DNA from: Blastopirellula marina
GTDB taxonomy: Bacteria; Planctomycetota; Planctomycetia; Pirellulales; Pirellulaceae
Assembly: GCF_002967715.1 (NCBI RefSeq)
Contig: NZ_PUIA01000064.1
Coordinates: 1-64,000, forward strand
DNA length: 64,000 bases
Direction of reading: 5' to 3'
Part shown: in pieces, positions 24,826 to 33,250 of the stretch
Numbering within the stretch: position 1 is the first letter of the stretch
Layout: each line of letters begins with the position of its first letter
Made by a program: the position numbers and the translations under genes
Notes under the pieces: generated by a model
Told to the model about the DNA's origin: nothing
The model's database searches: none
Seen by the model: the letters and a program-made list of their open reading frames with translations, nothing else

Positions 24826-25884
24826 CTAAGAGTTCTGCTGAAGGTACTGCTCGATCAAGTCCAAGCATACGTCGGTTTGGCCATCGGTGCCGACCGAGAT
24901 TCGAATTCCCTCGGTAATTCCCGGGTATTGCATGTATCTGATCAGAACGTGGTTCTGCTTGAGGAATTCGTAAATCGGTTTGAGTTTGACGCCTGGCCGT
25001 GTCGCCCAAACGAAATTGGCCTGCGAATCAGGCACGGTAAAGCCCATTTTTCGCAGCCGTTGGGTCATGTTGGCCCGGGTAACGACGACCTTGGCTTTGT
25101 TTTCGGCGACCCATTTCTGATCGTCGATGGCTGCCAGCGCGCCGGCCAATGAAAGGGCATCGCAATTGTAGCTGTCTTTGACCTTTGTCAATTGTTCGAT
25201 CATCTGCGGCTGAGCGACCAGGAACCCGAATCGCAGACCGGCCAGAGCGTACGACTTGCTGAGCGTCCGCGAGAGCATGATCTTCTCGTTCTCTTTCACG
25301 AGATCGATACAGTTATCGTCGGCGAAGTCGGCGTATGCTTCGTCAATCAGCAGAGGGCAGGGGAGCGAATCGGCGATCTCGCGTAACTGCGATTTAGGTA
25401 CCACCGTGCCGCTGGGGCTGTTGGGGTTAGGCAGGAACGCCAGCTTCAAGTGGTTGCTGGCCGTGCCGAATGATTCCGGCAGTGTCCAGTCTTCGTTGAA
25501 CGGAATCTCTTCGCTGTCGGCACCTTGGATCTCGGCCAGGGTCTTGTAGAGGATGTAGCTAGGTGTGGGCAGTCGGAGCCACTCGCCATCGCCAACAAAG
25601 CCGCGTGTAAGAATGGTCAAGATATCGTCGCTGCCGTTGCCGCATAGGATCCAGTCAGGCTCAACTCCCAGCACTTCGGCTGCGCGAATGCGAAACGCGG
25701 TACCGACCGGGTCGGGATATTTTTCGAGACCCTGGTCGAGACGCTGACGAATGGCCTCGGCAACCTTGGGCGAGGCAGGGTAGGGGTTCTCGTTGGTGTT
25801 CAGCTTGATGAACTTCCCGCCTTGCGGTTGTTCGCCAGGCTTGTAACCAGCGATCGCTTCAATCTCAGGACGAAAGTAGCCCAT
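24826..25884 (-). CDS. hisC: Histidinol-phosphate aminotransferase
   Basis: A 352-residue class II PLP aminotransferase that converts imidazole acetol phosphate to histidinol phosphate. Diagnostic residues are NTNENPYPAS at the start, the GNGSDD cofactor loop, the DEAYADFAD block, and the Schiff-base Lys in SRTLSKSYALAGLRFG. The ATG at 25884 has AGGA at 6 nt; the longer reading frame to 25965 adds residues foreign to the family. It lies between hisD, 301 nt upstream across a hairpin-rich repeat, and hisB, 21 nt downstream. Confidence 0.96.
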   Translation of the reverse strand: MGYFRPEIEAIAGYKPGEQPQGGKFIKLNTNENPYPASPKVAEAIRQRLDQGLEKYPDPVGTAFRIRAAEVLGVEPDWILCGNGSDDILTILTRGFVGDGEWLRLPTPSYILYKTLAEIQGADSEEIPFNEDWTLPESFGTASNHLKLAFLPNPNSPSGTVVPKSQLREIADSLPCPLLIDEAYADFADDNCIDLVKENEKIMLSRTLSKSYALAGLRFGFLVAQPQMIEQLTKVKDSYNCDALSLAGALAAIDDQKWVAENKAKVVVTRANMTQRLRKMGFTVPDSQANFVWATRPGVKLKPIYEFLKQNHVLIRYMQYPGITEGIRISVGTDGQTDVCLDLIEQYLQQNS

Positions 25885-25980
25885 GGTGTTCCTGCATTTC
25901 AATTGGGAGATGAACTGCGGAAAACGTGGATGGAAGCGAATAAGAAGAAGGGCTGACTTAGACATTGTCGGTCTGTTTTA

Positions 25981-26157
25981 GCTCCCAAGGAGCGACCGTT
26001 AATAGCCAGGGGTGGAAGCCCCTGGAAAGAAGTTCTCAATCTAAGTCTTAAGCCCTGAAAGGGCGGTCGAAGCAATGTGCTCTGAGTTCGGCCGCCCCGT
26101 TGGGGCTGACATTGCAGTTTTTCTTCTTGCTCGCGGTCATCCGCGAAATCAGCGGTT
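25981..26157. repeat. Multi-hairpin element in the hisD-hisC gap
   Basis: At least four perfect small hairpins follow each other: 25981-25993 (GCTCC/GGAGC, triloop CAA), 26006-26025 (CCAGGGG/CCCCTGG), 26052-26064 (GCCCT/AGGGC, triloop GAA) and 26094-26106 (GCCCC/GGGGC, triloop GTT). The end (26132-26157) matches the ACCACGGATTTCACGGATGA family found at 8285-8414. No reading frame of interest is present. It probably is a dispersed structured repeat; it could also modulate hisC expression within the operon. Confidence 0.7.
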
Positions 26158-26185
26158 ACTCCTCTTTGCTAGTTCTTGAGTTGTC

Positions 26186-27550
26186 TTAGTTGTCTTCGGT
26201 GCGAATCGTTACGCTGCGTTTGTGGGCGGTCAGGCCTTCTTTGTCGGCCAAGGTGGTCACCAGTGGGGCAATCGCCTTGAGTCCGTCTTCAGTGAAGTGA
26301 ATCACGCTGCGCGAACGCAGGAAGTCGTTGGCCGATAGGCCGCTGGCCCAGTGGGCGGTAGCACCAGTTGGCAAAACGTGCGAAGGACCAGCCGCATAAT
26401 CCCCCAGGGCCACCGGGGTGTAATTGCCCAGGAAGGTCGCACCGGCGGTCAGAATCTTTTCCGCCGTCGCTTCGCTGTTGGTCGTGGTGATGTGTAAGTG
26501 TTCCGGTGCCAGGTCGGTGGCGATGCGGCAAGCCTCGACTTCGTCCTTGGTGAGAATCACGGCACCAAAGTCAATCAAGCTTTGCACCGTCAGATCGCAA
26601 CGTTCCAGCACCGCGACTTGCTTTTCAAGTTCCGTAAGCGCAGCGTCGATTAGCGCTTCGTCCCAGCTGATCAAGACACTGCTGCCGGGCGAATGTTCGG
26701 CCTGGGCCAGCATGTCGGCGGCGATGTACTGGGGTTTCGCCGTGGTATCGGCCACGACGACGACTTCACTCGGTCCGGCGATCGAGTCGATATCGACTTC
26801 GCCGAAGACATGCTTCTTGGCCAAGGCGACGAAAAGATTCCCGGGGCCGACGATCTTCTGCACCTTGGGAATGCCTTCGACACCGTAGGCGAGGGCTGCC
26901 ACGCCATGCGCGCCACCGACGCGGTAAACTTCCTTCACGCCGATTTCGACGCAGGTAGCCAGCAGGTCCAAGTTGTACGAACCAAACGGAGTGGGGGGAG
27001 CGATTACGGCCAACTCTTCCACGCCGGCAGCCATCGCCGGAACAGCCGTCATGAGGACGGTCGACGGGTACGCGGCTGCCCCGCCAGGGACACAGATCCC
27101 CACGCGTTTTAGCGGAGCATAACGGTGCCGCAGCTTGCCGCCGTGTTCGATCGGAACTTCGACGTCTTTGTGCAGAATGGCCGTCTGGAAGCGAAGGATG
27201 TTTTCGCGAATGTCACGGATCGTTTGCAGAAACGCAGGATCGGCAGCTTCGTGAGCCATGCGAAGCTCTTCGTCCGAAACGCGAATGGTCGAAGCGTAAA
27301 GCTGTTTGCCGTCCAGGCTCTTGCCGTATTCCAGAACGGCAGCCAGCCCGCGACGTTCGACGTCGGAGCAGATTCGCTGCACCACTTGCAGCGGGCTTAA
27401 CGGTTCGCCAAAGACCTCTATCGTCCGCTTGCGACCAGCTTCGCTGACGACATCCCCCTTAGGGCTGAGCTTATCGCGTACCTGTTGTAATTGCGATTCG
27501 ACGTCGTCGTGCCGGGTATCGATCCGGGCGATTTTCGACTTCAGATCCAT
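26186..27550 (-). CDS. hisD: Histidinol dehydrogenase
   Basis: A 454-residue NAD-dependent zinc enzyme that performs the last two oxidations of histidine synthesis. Recognisable segments are [17 protein letters not shown] (Cys-Val-Pro-Gly-Gly), [12 protein letters not shown], the [14 protein letters not shown] stretch, AEHSPGSS, and the late APEHLHI segment containing the catalytic Glu-His pair. The ATG at 27550 is preferred over a TTG at 27577. It is the first his gene of the D-C-B order and lies 157 nt after rlmKL on the same strand. Confidence 0.97.
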   Translation of the reverse strand: MDLKSKIARIDTRHDDVESQLQQVRDKLSPKGDVVSEAGRKRTIEVFGEPLSPLQVVQRICSDVERRGLAAVLEYGKSLDGKQLYASTIRVSDEELRMAHEAADPAFLQTIRDIRENILRFQTAILHKDVEVPIEHGGKLRHRYAPLKRVGICVPGGAAAYPSTVLMTAVPAMAAGVEELAVIAPPTPFGSYNLDLLATCVEIGVKEVYRVGGAHGVAALAYGVEGIPKVQKIVGPGNLFVALAKKHVFGEVDIDSIAGPSEVVVVADTTAKPQYIAADMLAQAEHSPGSSVLISWDEALIDAALTELEKQVAVLERCDLTVQSLIDFGAVILTKDEVEACRIATDLAPEHLHITTTNSEATAEKILTAGATFLGNYTPVALGDYAAGPSHVLPTGATAHWASGLSANDFLRSRSVIHFTEDGLKAIAPLVTTLADKEGLTAHKRSVTIRTEDN

Positions 27551-27707
27551 TTCAGCTTTCTGGGGGTTTGATAGCAAACGATCTCAGTACTGGGCAAGCA
27601 TACTATTTTGCTGCACAGGAGACTTAGTGGAAAGGGGCGAAAGTCGGTTGATTCCCGATTCTGGGGGAGGGGACGATCCATCGCTGGCAAGGTTGGACGT
27701 CCCCTGG

Positions 27708-29879
27708 TTACTCTCCGGTCTTTCGCACCATTTTCCAGCAGCGGTGGATGCGCTGATTGCGAAAGTCTTCCGGCACGGTGTGTTTCGAGATCTCTCGGAT
27801 TTGCACGTTCTCGAGTGCTGCTTCATCCAGTTTGAAGCGGCGGAAGTTGTTAGAGAAATAGAGGACGCCTCCTTCGCTCAGCAGGTTCAGCGTCAGGCCG
27901 ATCAGTTCGACGTGGTCCTCTTGGACGTCCCATACGTCGTCGGTGCGTTTGCTGTTCGAGAATGTCGGCACGTCGACAATCGCCAGGTCGAACTTCGGTT
28001 CCGGCTTTTGATTACGCAGGTACTCCATTACGTCGCTACGGATGAAGTGATGCTTAGCGATCGATAGGCCGTTGAGCTGGAAGTTTCTGCCAGCCCAGTC
28101 CAAGTAATTGGCATTCAGATCGACGCTGGTGGTCGAAGTCGCTCCGCCTGCGGCGGCGTACACACTGAACGCACCGGTGTAGCAGAACAAGTTCAGTACG
28201 CGTTTGCCGGCGGATTCGTCGCGAAACTGGCTGCGCAGGTTGCGGTGATCGAGGAACAGCCCGGTGTCGACGTAGTCGGATAGGTTGACCTCGAACTTCA
28301 GGCCTCCTTCTTCCACGACGATAATCTTCGACTCTTCGGAAACCTTCTCGTGCTGCGTGCTGCCAGACTGCCGCGTACGATGTTTGACGAAGACATGCCC
28401 CTCGGGAATCTCCAGCACCTCGCGAGCCGCTTCGGTTAAATGATCGAGCCAGTCGGCGTACTGCGCTGGCGTGCGATCGTGCGGTCGGTCGTAGTCGGTG
28501 ATGTGCAGGTAATCGTGATAGATATCGATCACCAGCGGAATCTCGGGAATGTCGCGTTCGTACAAGCGATAACAGTGGATGCCGCGTTTAGGCCAGCGGC
28601 GGAAATGGCGTGCCCGCTTGGCGAGCCGGTTTTTCAGCAACTGGGCCTGCTCTTTCGCCTTGTCATCGAGCCCGCCAAATGCTGGCGTGAAGGTGCGTTT
28701 CGGTTTTTCTTCGTTTGGCTCGGCAGACGACTCGTCGCCTGCTTTTGGCGGTGGAGGACCATGATACTGATAGTAATGGCATTCGCTGCGGCCGTTGTAC
28801 ATCTTGCGGCGACGGTTCGCTTCCTGCCCCATAGCCCGCTCGAACTCGGGGAAGGCCGTCAGGATGAAGTGCGACCAGGTGGGTAGCTGACGCAAGACGT
28901 CGGGGAAGCCGCGATAGAAGTCCCACTGGGCACGCCGAGCACGCGAGTGGTCGTCGTACGGTGGGCTGGTGATCAGGCAGCCGTACTTGCGCTTGCTGGT
29001 AAGTTCACCAAACGATTGCCGTTGGAAGTGAATGTTACTGTCGACCCCAGCGGCAATTGCTTGTTGCCGGGCCAGACGCAGTGCCGAGGCGTCTTCGTCG
29101 TAGCCAATGATCGATTCGGGCAGCGTCTCGAGCACTTGGGCACGGGCCTCTTCCACCAGGTCGAGCCACGCTTCCTGATCGACGGCCGGCCAGTCAATCA
29201 GCGCGAAGTCACGCAAGAGTCCTGGCACCATGTTCCGGCCGATCATCGCCGCTTCGATCAGCAGGACGCCACTTCCACAAAAGGGATCGACCAGCGGACG
29301 ATCACGGTTCCAGTGACTCAACTGAACGAGCGCCGCGGCGAGCGTCGGCTTCATCGGAGAGTGCCGCTCGGGATCGAGGTATCCACGTCGTGCAAGGCCA
29401 GCCCCCGAGGTGTCGATCGTGAGCGTAGCGACATCCTTGGCGATGGCGACTTCGACGGTGTAGGTTGCGCCCGATTCCGGTAGGTTCTCTCCGTAAGCCG
29501 ATTGAAGCCGCTCGACGATGGCTCTTTTGGTCGCTCGCTGAACGGCGGGAACGCTCGTCAGCTGCGATTGGTAGCTGCGGCCTTTGACCGGAAAGGCCCC
29601 TTCAGCGTCGATGAAGTCCTCCCAAGGCAACGCTTTCACACCATCGAACAATGCGTCGAAATCACCGGCCGGAATCTGGGCAACTTCCACCAGTACGCGA
29701 TCGGCCGTGCGCAGGTGCAAGTTGGCCTTCATAGCGTCGGTGTAGTTGCCGGCGAACCGCACACGACCGGAACCGAGGATCTCGGTTTCGAAGCCCAGCG
29801 TTTGCAATTCGCGGGCCGTAACGGCCTCGATGCCGAATGCCGTAGTGGCCAGAAGTTGGAGGGGACTGGATAGATTCAC
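27708..29879 (-). CDS. rlmL: Fused 23S rRNA methyltransferase RlmKL
   Basis: A 723-residue two-part enzyme. The N-terminal half has a THUMP region (about 40-155) and the RlmL domain with DPFCGSGVLLIEAA and a catalytic SPPYDDHSRA segment, for m2G2445. The C-terminal RlmK half carries NLFCYTGAFSVYAAAGGA and FSNSKR, for m7G2069. The RlmK motif normally reads DPPTFSNSK; here it is DVPTFSNSK, so one Pro of the catalytic loop is replaced. The start is a GTG. It is the likely first gene of a transcript that could run into the his genes. Confidence 0.93.
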   Translation of the reverse strand: MNLSSPLQLLATTAFGIEAVTARELQTLGFETEILGSGRVRFAGNYTDAMKANLHLRTADRVLVEVAQIPAGDFDALFDGVKALPWEDFIDAEGAFPVKGRSYQSQLTSVPAVQRATKRAIVERLQSAYGENLPESGATYTVEVAIAKDVATLTIDTSGAGLARRGYLDPERHSPMKPTLAAALVQLSHWNRDRPLVDPFCGSGVLLIEAAMIGRNMVPGLLRDFALIDWPAVDQEAWLDLVEEARAQVLETLPESIIGYDEDASALRLARQQAIAAGVDSNIHFQRQSFGELTSKRKYGCLITSPPYDDHSRARRAQWDFYRGFPDVLRQLPTWSHFILTAFPEFERAMGQEANRRRKMYNGRSECHYYQYHGPPPPKAGDESSAEPNEEKPKRTFTPAFGGLDDKAKEQAQLLKNRLAKRARHFRRWPKRGIHCYRLYERDIPEIPLVIDIYHDYLHITDYDRPHDRTPAQYADWLDHLTEAAREVLEIPEGHVFVKHRTRQSGSTQHEKVSEESKIIVVEEGGLKFEVNLSDYVDTGLFLDHRNLRSQFRDESAGKRVLNLFCYTGAFSVYAAAGGATSTTSVDLNANYLDWAGRNFQLNGLSIAKHHFIRSDVMEYLRNQKPEPKFDLAIVDVPTFSNSKRTDDVWDVQEDHVELIGLTLNLLSEGGVLYFSNNFRRFKLDEAALENVQIREISKHTVPEDFRNQRIHRCWKMVRKTGE

Positions 29880-30084
29880 GCGCTTAAGTTACCTGGCAAG
29901 GTTGGGGGAATTCTTCATAGTACGTGCCAGTCGACAGAAGGCATAGTGTGCTTCGGCTGAGCGTGGGGTGTAAAAACTTCATCAAAAACTGCTGTAAGCT
30001 CCTGCCAGATCGGTTTATAACCACGTTCTTGTGAAGTGAGTCCTTTTCTACCAGCAGCATGGCAAACGCGGAGGCGAGCAATCC

Positions 30085-31815
30085 ATGAGACATCTATTGA
30101 GTGCCCTATTAATCGGATTTTTGACGGCCACGATGGCGTTTCCGCCGCAGCTATTGATGGCCCAGGAGGCTGCGGCCCCGACTGCTGAAGGCACGCTGCC
30201 AGGCTTGAATTATGTGCCTGAGAACGCCGTCGGTGTTGGTTTTGTGCAGGCCGATCGATTTCTGACGAACCCCATGATGCAGGCCTATCCGGTCGAAGTT
30301 GTCGAAGCTTTCGGCAAAAAGTATCTCGGCTTCGATCCCATGAAGATCACCTCGATCACCTTTGCGATCACTCCTCCTTCGCCCGACTTTCCGCAGCCTG
30401 ATATGTTTTCGATTATCAAAACGTCGGAAACATTGAACGAAGAAACGTTCTTTTCAGGAATCGAGACGTTTGTAGACGGCATGGCCGAAGACGAAGATAT
30501 CAAAGACGCGTTTCCTGGGCTCAAGGGGAAAGCGTTCTATACCGATGCCTACCCATTTGACTACTTGGCCGTTCATATGTTGGACGAGCATACGTTCATG
30601 CTCGGTTCGTTGGGGATGATGGGGGACATTGTCACTAAAGGGCCCAATGCCCAACTGACCAAGCCCGCCGAAGCTTTGGCCGCGGCAAACGACGGTGCCG
30701 ACGGGTACATCGCATTCAACATGGCACCAGTTCGTGATCAACTTAATGCGATTCTGTCGCAGCAGCAGATTCCTCCACCGTTCACCATGTACAAGCAGGT
30801 TCCCAACTACACCGAGTCGATCACACTGAGCTGCCATTGCACGCAAAAGTTGGCGGCGACACTGAAGATTAACGGCGTAGATGAAGCGGCTACCGGGCGA
30901 TTGGATGACATGCTCCGCTTCTCGCTCGATCTGGCAAAGCAAGCCATCCTGTCGGAGGCCGATAAGATGGTAAACAGCGAAGACGAAGTCGAGGCCGCCA
31001 TGGGACGCTACCAGGTTCGCGTTTCAGAAAGCATGATCGATGCGCTGCGCCCCAAGAAGGAAGGCAACTCGCTCGTCTTGAACTTCCAGCAGAACGAAGA
31101 AGCGGTCATGGGGGCAAACGTCGCCGTGATTGGTGTGCTGATCGCGCTGCTTCTGCCGGCGGTTCAAGCGGCACGCGAGGCGGCTCGTCGCGTGCAGGCC
31201 TCCAATAACATGAAGCAAATCGGCCTGGCGATGCACAACTTCCACGACACATTCGGATCGCTACCGGCTCAGGCAAAGACCGATGCCGAGGGCAAACCGC
31301 TTTTGTCGTGGCGCGTGATGATCTTGCCATTCATCGAACAGGGTACAATGTTCGATCAGTTTCATATGGATGAACCTTGGGACAGCGAACACAACAAGCA
31401 GTTCATCAAACAGATGCCTGAAGCTTATCGACGCCCCAATAGCAAAGCCCCTGCTGGCTACACGACCTACCTGGTTCCGGTCGGAAAAGGAATGGCTTTC
31501 GAGCCTGACTCGAAGCCGACCCCAGAAGGACAAATGATGACAAAGGGACTGGGATTCCAACACTTCACCGACGGGTTATCCAACACGGCTATGTGTGTCG
31601 AAGTTAACGACGATCATGCCGTCATCTGGACCAAGCCGAGCGACCTGGAGGTTGATCTGATGAATGTCTGGAACGGGCTCGGCGAGGCTCAACTGGGTGG
31701 CTTCAATGGTCTCTTCGCTGACGGAAGCGTCCAGTTCATCAGTAAGAACGTGGGTGACAAATTCCTGAAGCTTTGGTTCCAGCGTAACGATGGCCAGGTT
31801 TTGCCTCGCAACTAG
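30085..31815 (+). CDS. Secreted protein with internal DUF1559 domain
   Basis: A 576-residue protein with a cleavable signal peptide (about 1-27, MAQ end). Residues 35-340 form a soluble domain of unknown type (NYVPENAVGVGFVQADRFL). A hydrophobic helix (ANVAVIGVLIALLLPAVQAAREAARRVQ, about 345-372) then leads into a standard DUF1559 part (NNMKQIGLAMHNFHD to the C-terminal FADGSVQF). In usual DUF1559 proteins this helix is the N-terminal prepilin segment; here it is internal and lacks the FTLVE cleavage motif. The ATG has GGAGG about 10 nt upstream. The DUF1559 call is firm. Confidence 0.9.
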   Translation: MRHLLSALLIGFLTATMAFPPQLLMAQEAAAPTAEGTLPGLNYVPENAVGVGFVQADRFLTNPMMQAYPVEVVEAFGKKYLGFDPMKITSITFAITPPSPDFPQPDMFSIIKTSETLNEETFFSGIETFVDGMAEDEDIKDAFPGLKGKAFYTDAYPFDYLAVHMLDEHTFMLGSLGMMGDIVTKGPNAQLTKPAEALAAANDGADGYIAFNMAPVRDQLNAILSQQQIPPPFTMYKQVPNYTESITLSCHCTQKLAATLKINGVDEAATGRLDDMLRFSLDLAKQAILSEADKMVNSEDEVEAAMGRYQVRVSESMIDALRPKKEGNSLVLNFQQNEEAVMGANVAVIGVLIALLLPAVQAAREAARRVQASNNMKQIGLAMHNFHDTFGSLPAQAKTDAEGKPLLSWRVMILPFIEQGTMFDQFHMDEPWDSEHNKQFIKQMPEAYRRPNSKAPAGYTTYLVPVGKGMAFEPDSKPTPEGQMMTKGLGFQHFTDGLSNTAMCVEVNDDHAVIWTKPSDLEVDLMNVWNGLGEAQLGGFNGLFADGSVQFISKNVGDKFLKLWFQRNDGQVLPRN

Positions 31816-31853
31816 CAAGCACGTTTAATTCGTTCCACGTGCTTGGCACTCGC

Positions 31854-31886
31854 AAAGCCTCCCTGCAAAATGTAGGGAGGCTTTTT
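31854..31886 (+). terminator. Intrinsic terminator after the internal-DUF1559 gene
   Basis: Perfect 11-bp arms AAAGCCTCCCT (31854-31864) and AGGGAGGCTTT (31874-31884) are followed by Ts. It is a textbook plus-strand terminator 39 nt past the stop. Confidence 0.95.
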
Positions 31887-31917
31887 CATTTCACCTTTCC
31901 ACGTTGCTCAGGCCACC

Positions 31918-32961
31918 ATGAACTACGCAATCGATCTTCGCAGTGATACGGTTACCCAGCCCAGTCCCGCCATGCGGCAATTCATGGCCCAGGCCGAAGT
32001 GGGTGATGCCGTCATCGATATCGATCCGACGACCGAGCGACTCGAGAAACTCACCGCCGAGATGCTCGGCAAAGAAGCTGCGATCTTCATGCCCTCAGGC
32101 AGCATGACCAACCAGATCGCAATCCGGCTGCATTGTCAGCCTGGGGATGAATTCTTGTGCGAAGAGAACTGTCACGTTTACAACTACGAACAAGCAGCGT
32201 TTGCTCAGCTAAGCGGCGTGGTGGCTCGCACGTTGCCAGGCGAACACGGCGTGCTGCAGCCCGAGCAGTTTGAAGGCAAAGTCCGTCCCGAGAACGATCA
32301 CTTGGTGCGGACCAAACTGGTCTGCCTGGAGAACACCCACAATCGTGGTTCTGGCAAAGTGCAGCCGTTTGATACCGTCCAGAAGATCACCAGTTGGGCA
32401 CATGCCAGTGGTCTGCAGACGCACCTCGACGGGGCTCGGCTTTTCAACGCGGCCGCCGCCACTGGTATCTCGGTGGCCGATTGGAGCGGGATGTTCGATT
32501 CGGTCAGTGTCTGCTTCAGCAAAGGACTTGGGGCACCGGTTGGTAGTGCGCTTGCTGGGCCAGCGGAGTTTATCAAGCAGGCAAAACGAGCCCGCAAGCT
32601 GTTCGGCGGAGGAATGCGTCAGTCAGGCATCATCGCGGCTGGGGCACTGTACGCGCTTCAAAATAACGTGGCTCGCTTGTCGGAAGATCATGAGAAAGCC
32701 GCCAAGTTGGCCGAAGCAGTCCGCCAGACCGAGGGGATTACGTTGGATGTCGACCCGGTCGAAACGAATATTGTGATCTTTAGCATCGACAACGAATTAG
32801 GCACCGCGGCACAGCTTCAGGCGGTACTCTCCGAACGTGGAGTTGGGGTCCTTTCAGTCGCCCCCCAAAAGATCCGGATGGTGACTCACCTGGATGTATC
32901 GATGTCGCAAATCGATACGGCGATTGAAGTTATCAAGCAAACGCTTCCTGCGTTAGCGTAA
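31918..32961 (+). CDS. ltaE: Low-specificity L-threonine aldolase
   Basis: A 347-residue PLP enzyme cleaving threonine or allo-threonine to glycine and acetaldehyde. The N-terminus IDLRSDTVTQPSPAMRQ and the stretch VGDAVIDIDPTTERLE match the family, with the usual YGEDPT replaced by IDIDPT. The mid part has ENTHNRGSGK, and the Schiff-base Lys is in CFSKGLGAPVGS (near residue 201). It stands alone between a terminator and the pseudokinase promoter, with a weak ribosome site. The related VGDD-type beta-eliminating lyases cannot be fully excluded. Confidence 0.93.
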   Translation: MNYAIDLRSDTVTQPSPAMRQFMAQAEVGDAVIDIDPTTERLEKLTAEMLGKEAAIFMPSGSMTNQIAIRLHCQPGDEFLCEENCHVYNYEQAAFAQLSGVVARTLPGEHGVLQPEQFEGKVRPENDHLVRTKLVCLENTHNRGSGKVQPFDTVQKITSWAHASGLQTHLDGARLFNAAAATGISVADWSGMFDSVSVCFSKGLGAPVGSALAGPAEFIKQAKRARKLFGGGMRQSGIIAAGALYALQNNVARLSEDHEKAAKLAEAVRQTEGITLDVDPVETNIVIFSIDNELGTAAQLQAVLSERGVGVLSVAPQKIRMVTHLDVSMSQIDTAIEVIKQTLPALA

Positions 32962-33094
32962 ACGGGGCGGGGCAGCAGACTGCCTGAGGGAGTCGCGCGA
33001 AGGGGTATTTTCGCGATACGGTTCTGCCGCCTGTCCTGGTATTTCGGGCCGTTCAGGCAACGATTCCACAAGCCACGAAAACCTGACCGAAGTT

Positions 33095-33124
33095 TTGCTC
33101 TTCTAGGAACCTGCGCGGTACACT
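33095..33124 (+). promoter_or_regulatory. Candidate promoter of the pseudokinase operon
   Basis: TTGCTC (33095-33100) and TACACT (33119-33124) are spaced by 18 nt. Downstream, two copies of a GGAAA-CGGTT word (near 33137 and 33160) may bind a regulator. The leader would be about 120 nt. Confidence 0.35.
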
Positions 33125-33250
33125 AATAGGTTGACGGAAAACGGTTTACGCCTACTGGAAACGGTTGATTCAGGTGCTCAACTGGTGGATGTGGGGGTAG
33201 CCGTGCGGTCCGCGTCGTAATGGAACAATAGAGACTGATCGCAAACAAGC

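Noticed and set aside
32962-33250. Possible tRNA or structural RNA in the gap before the pseudokinase
   Set aside because: No cloverleaf or conserved RNA motif could be folded by eye; only short inverted words are seen.
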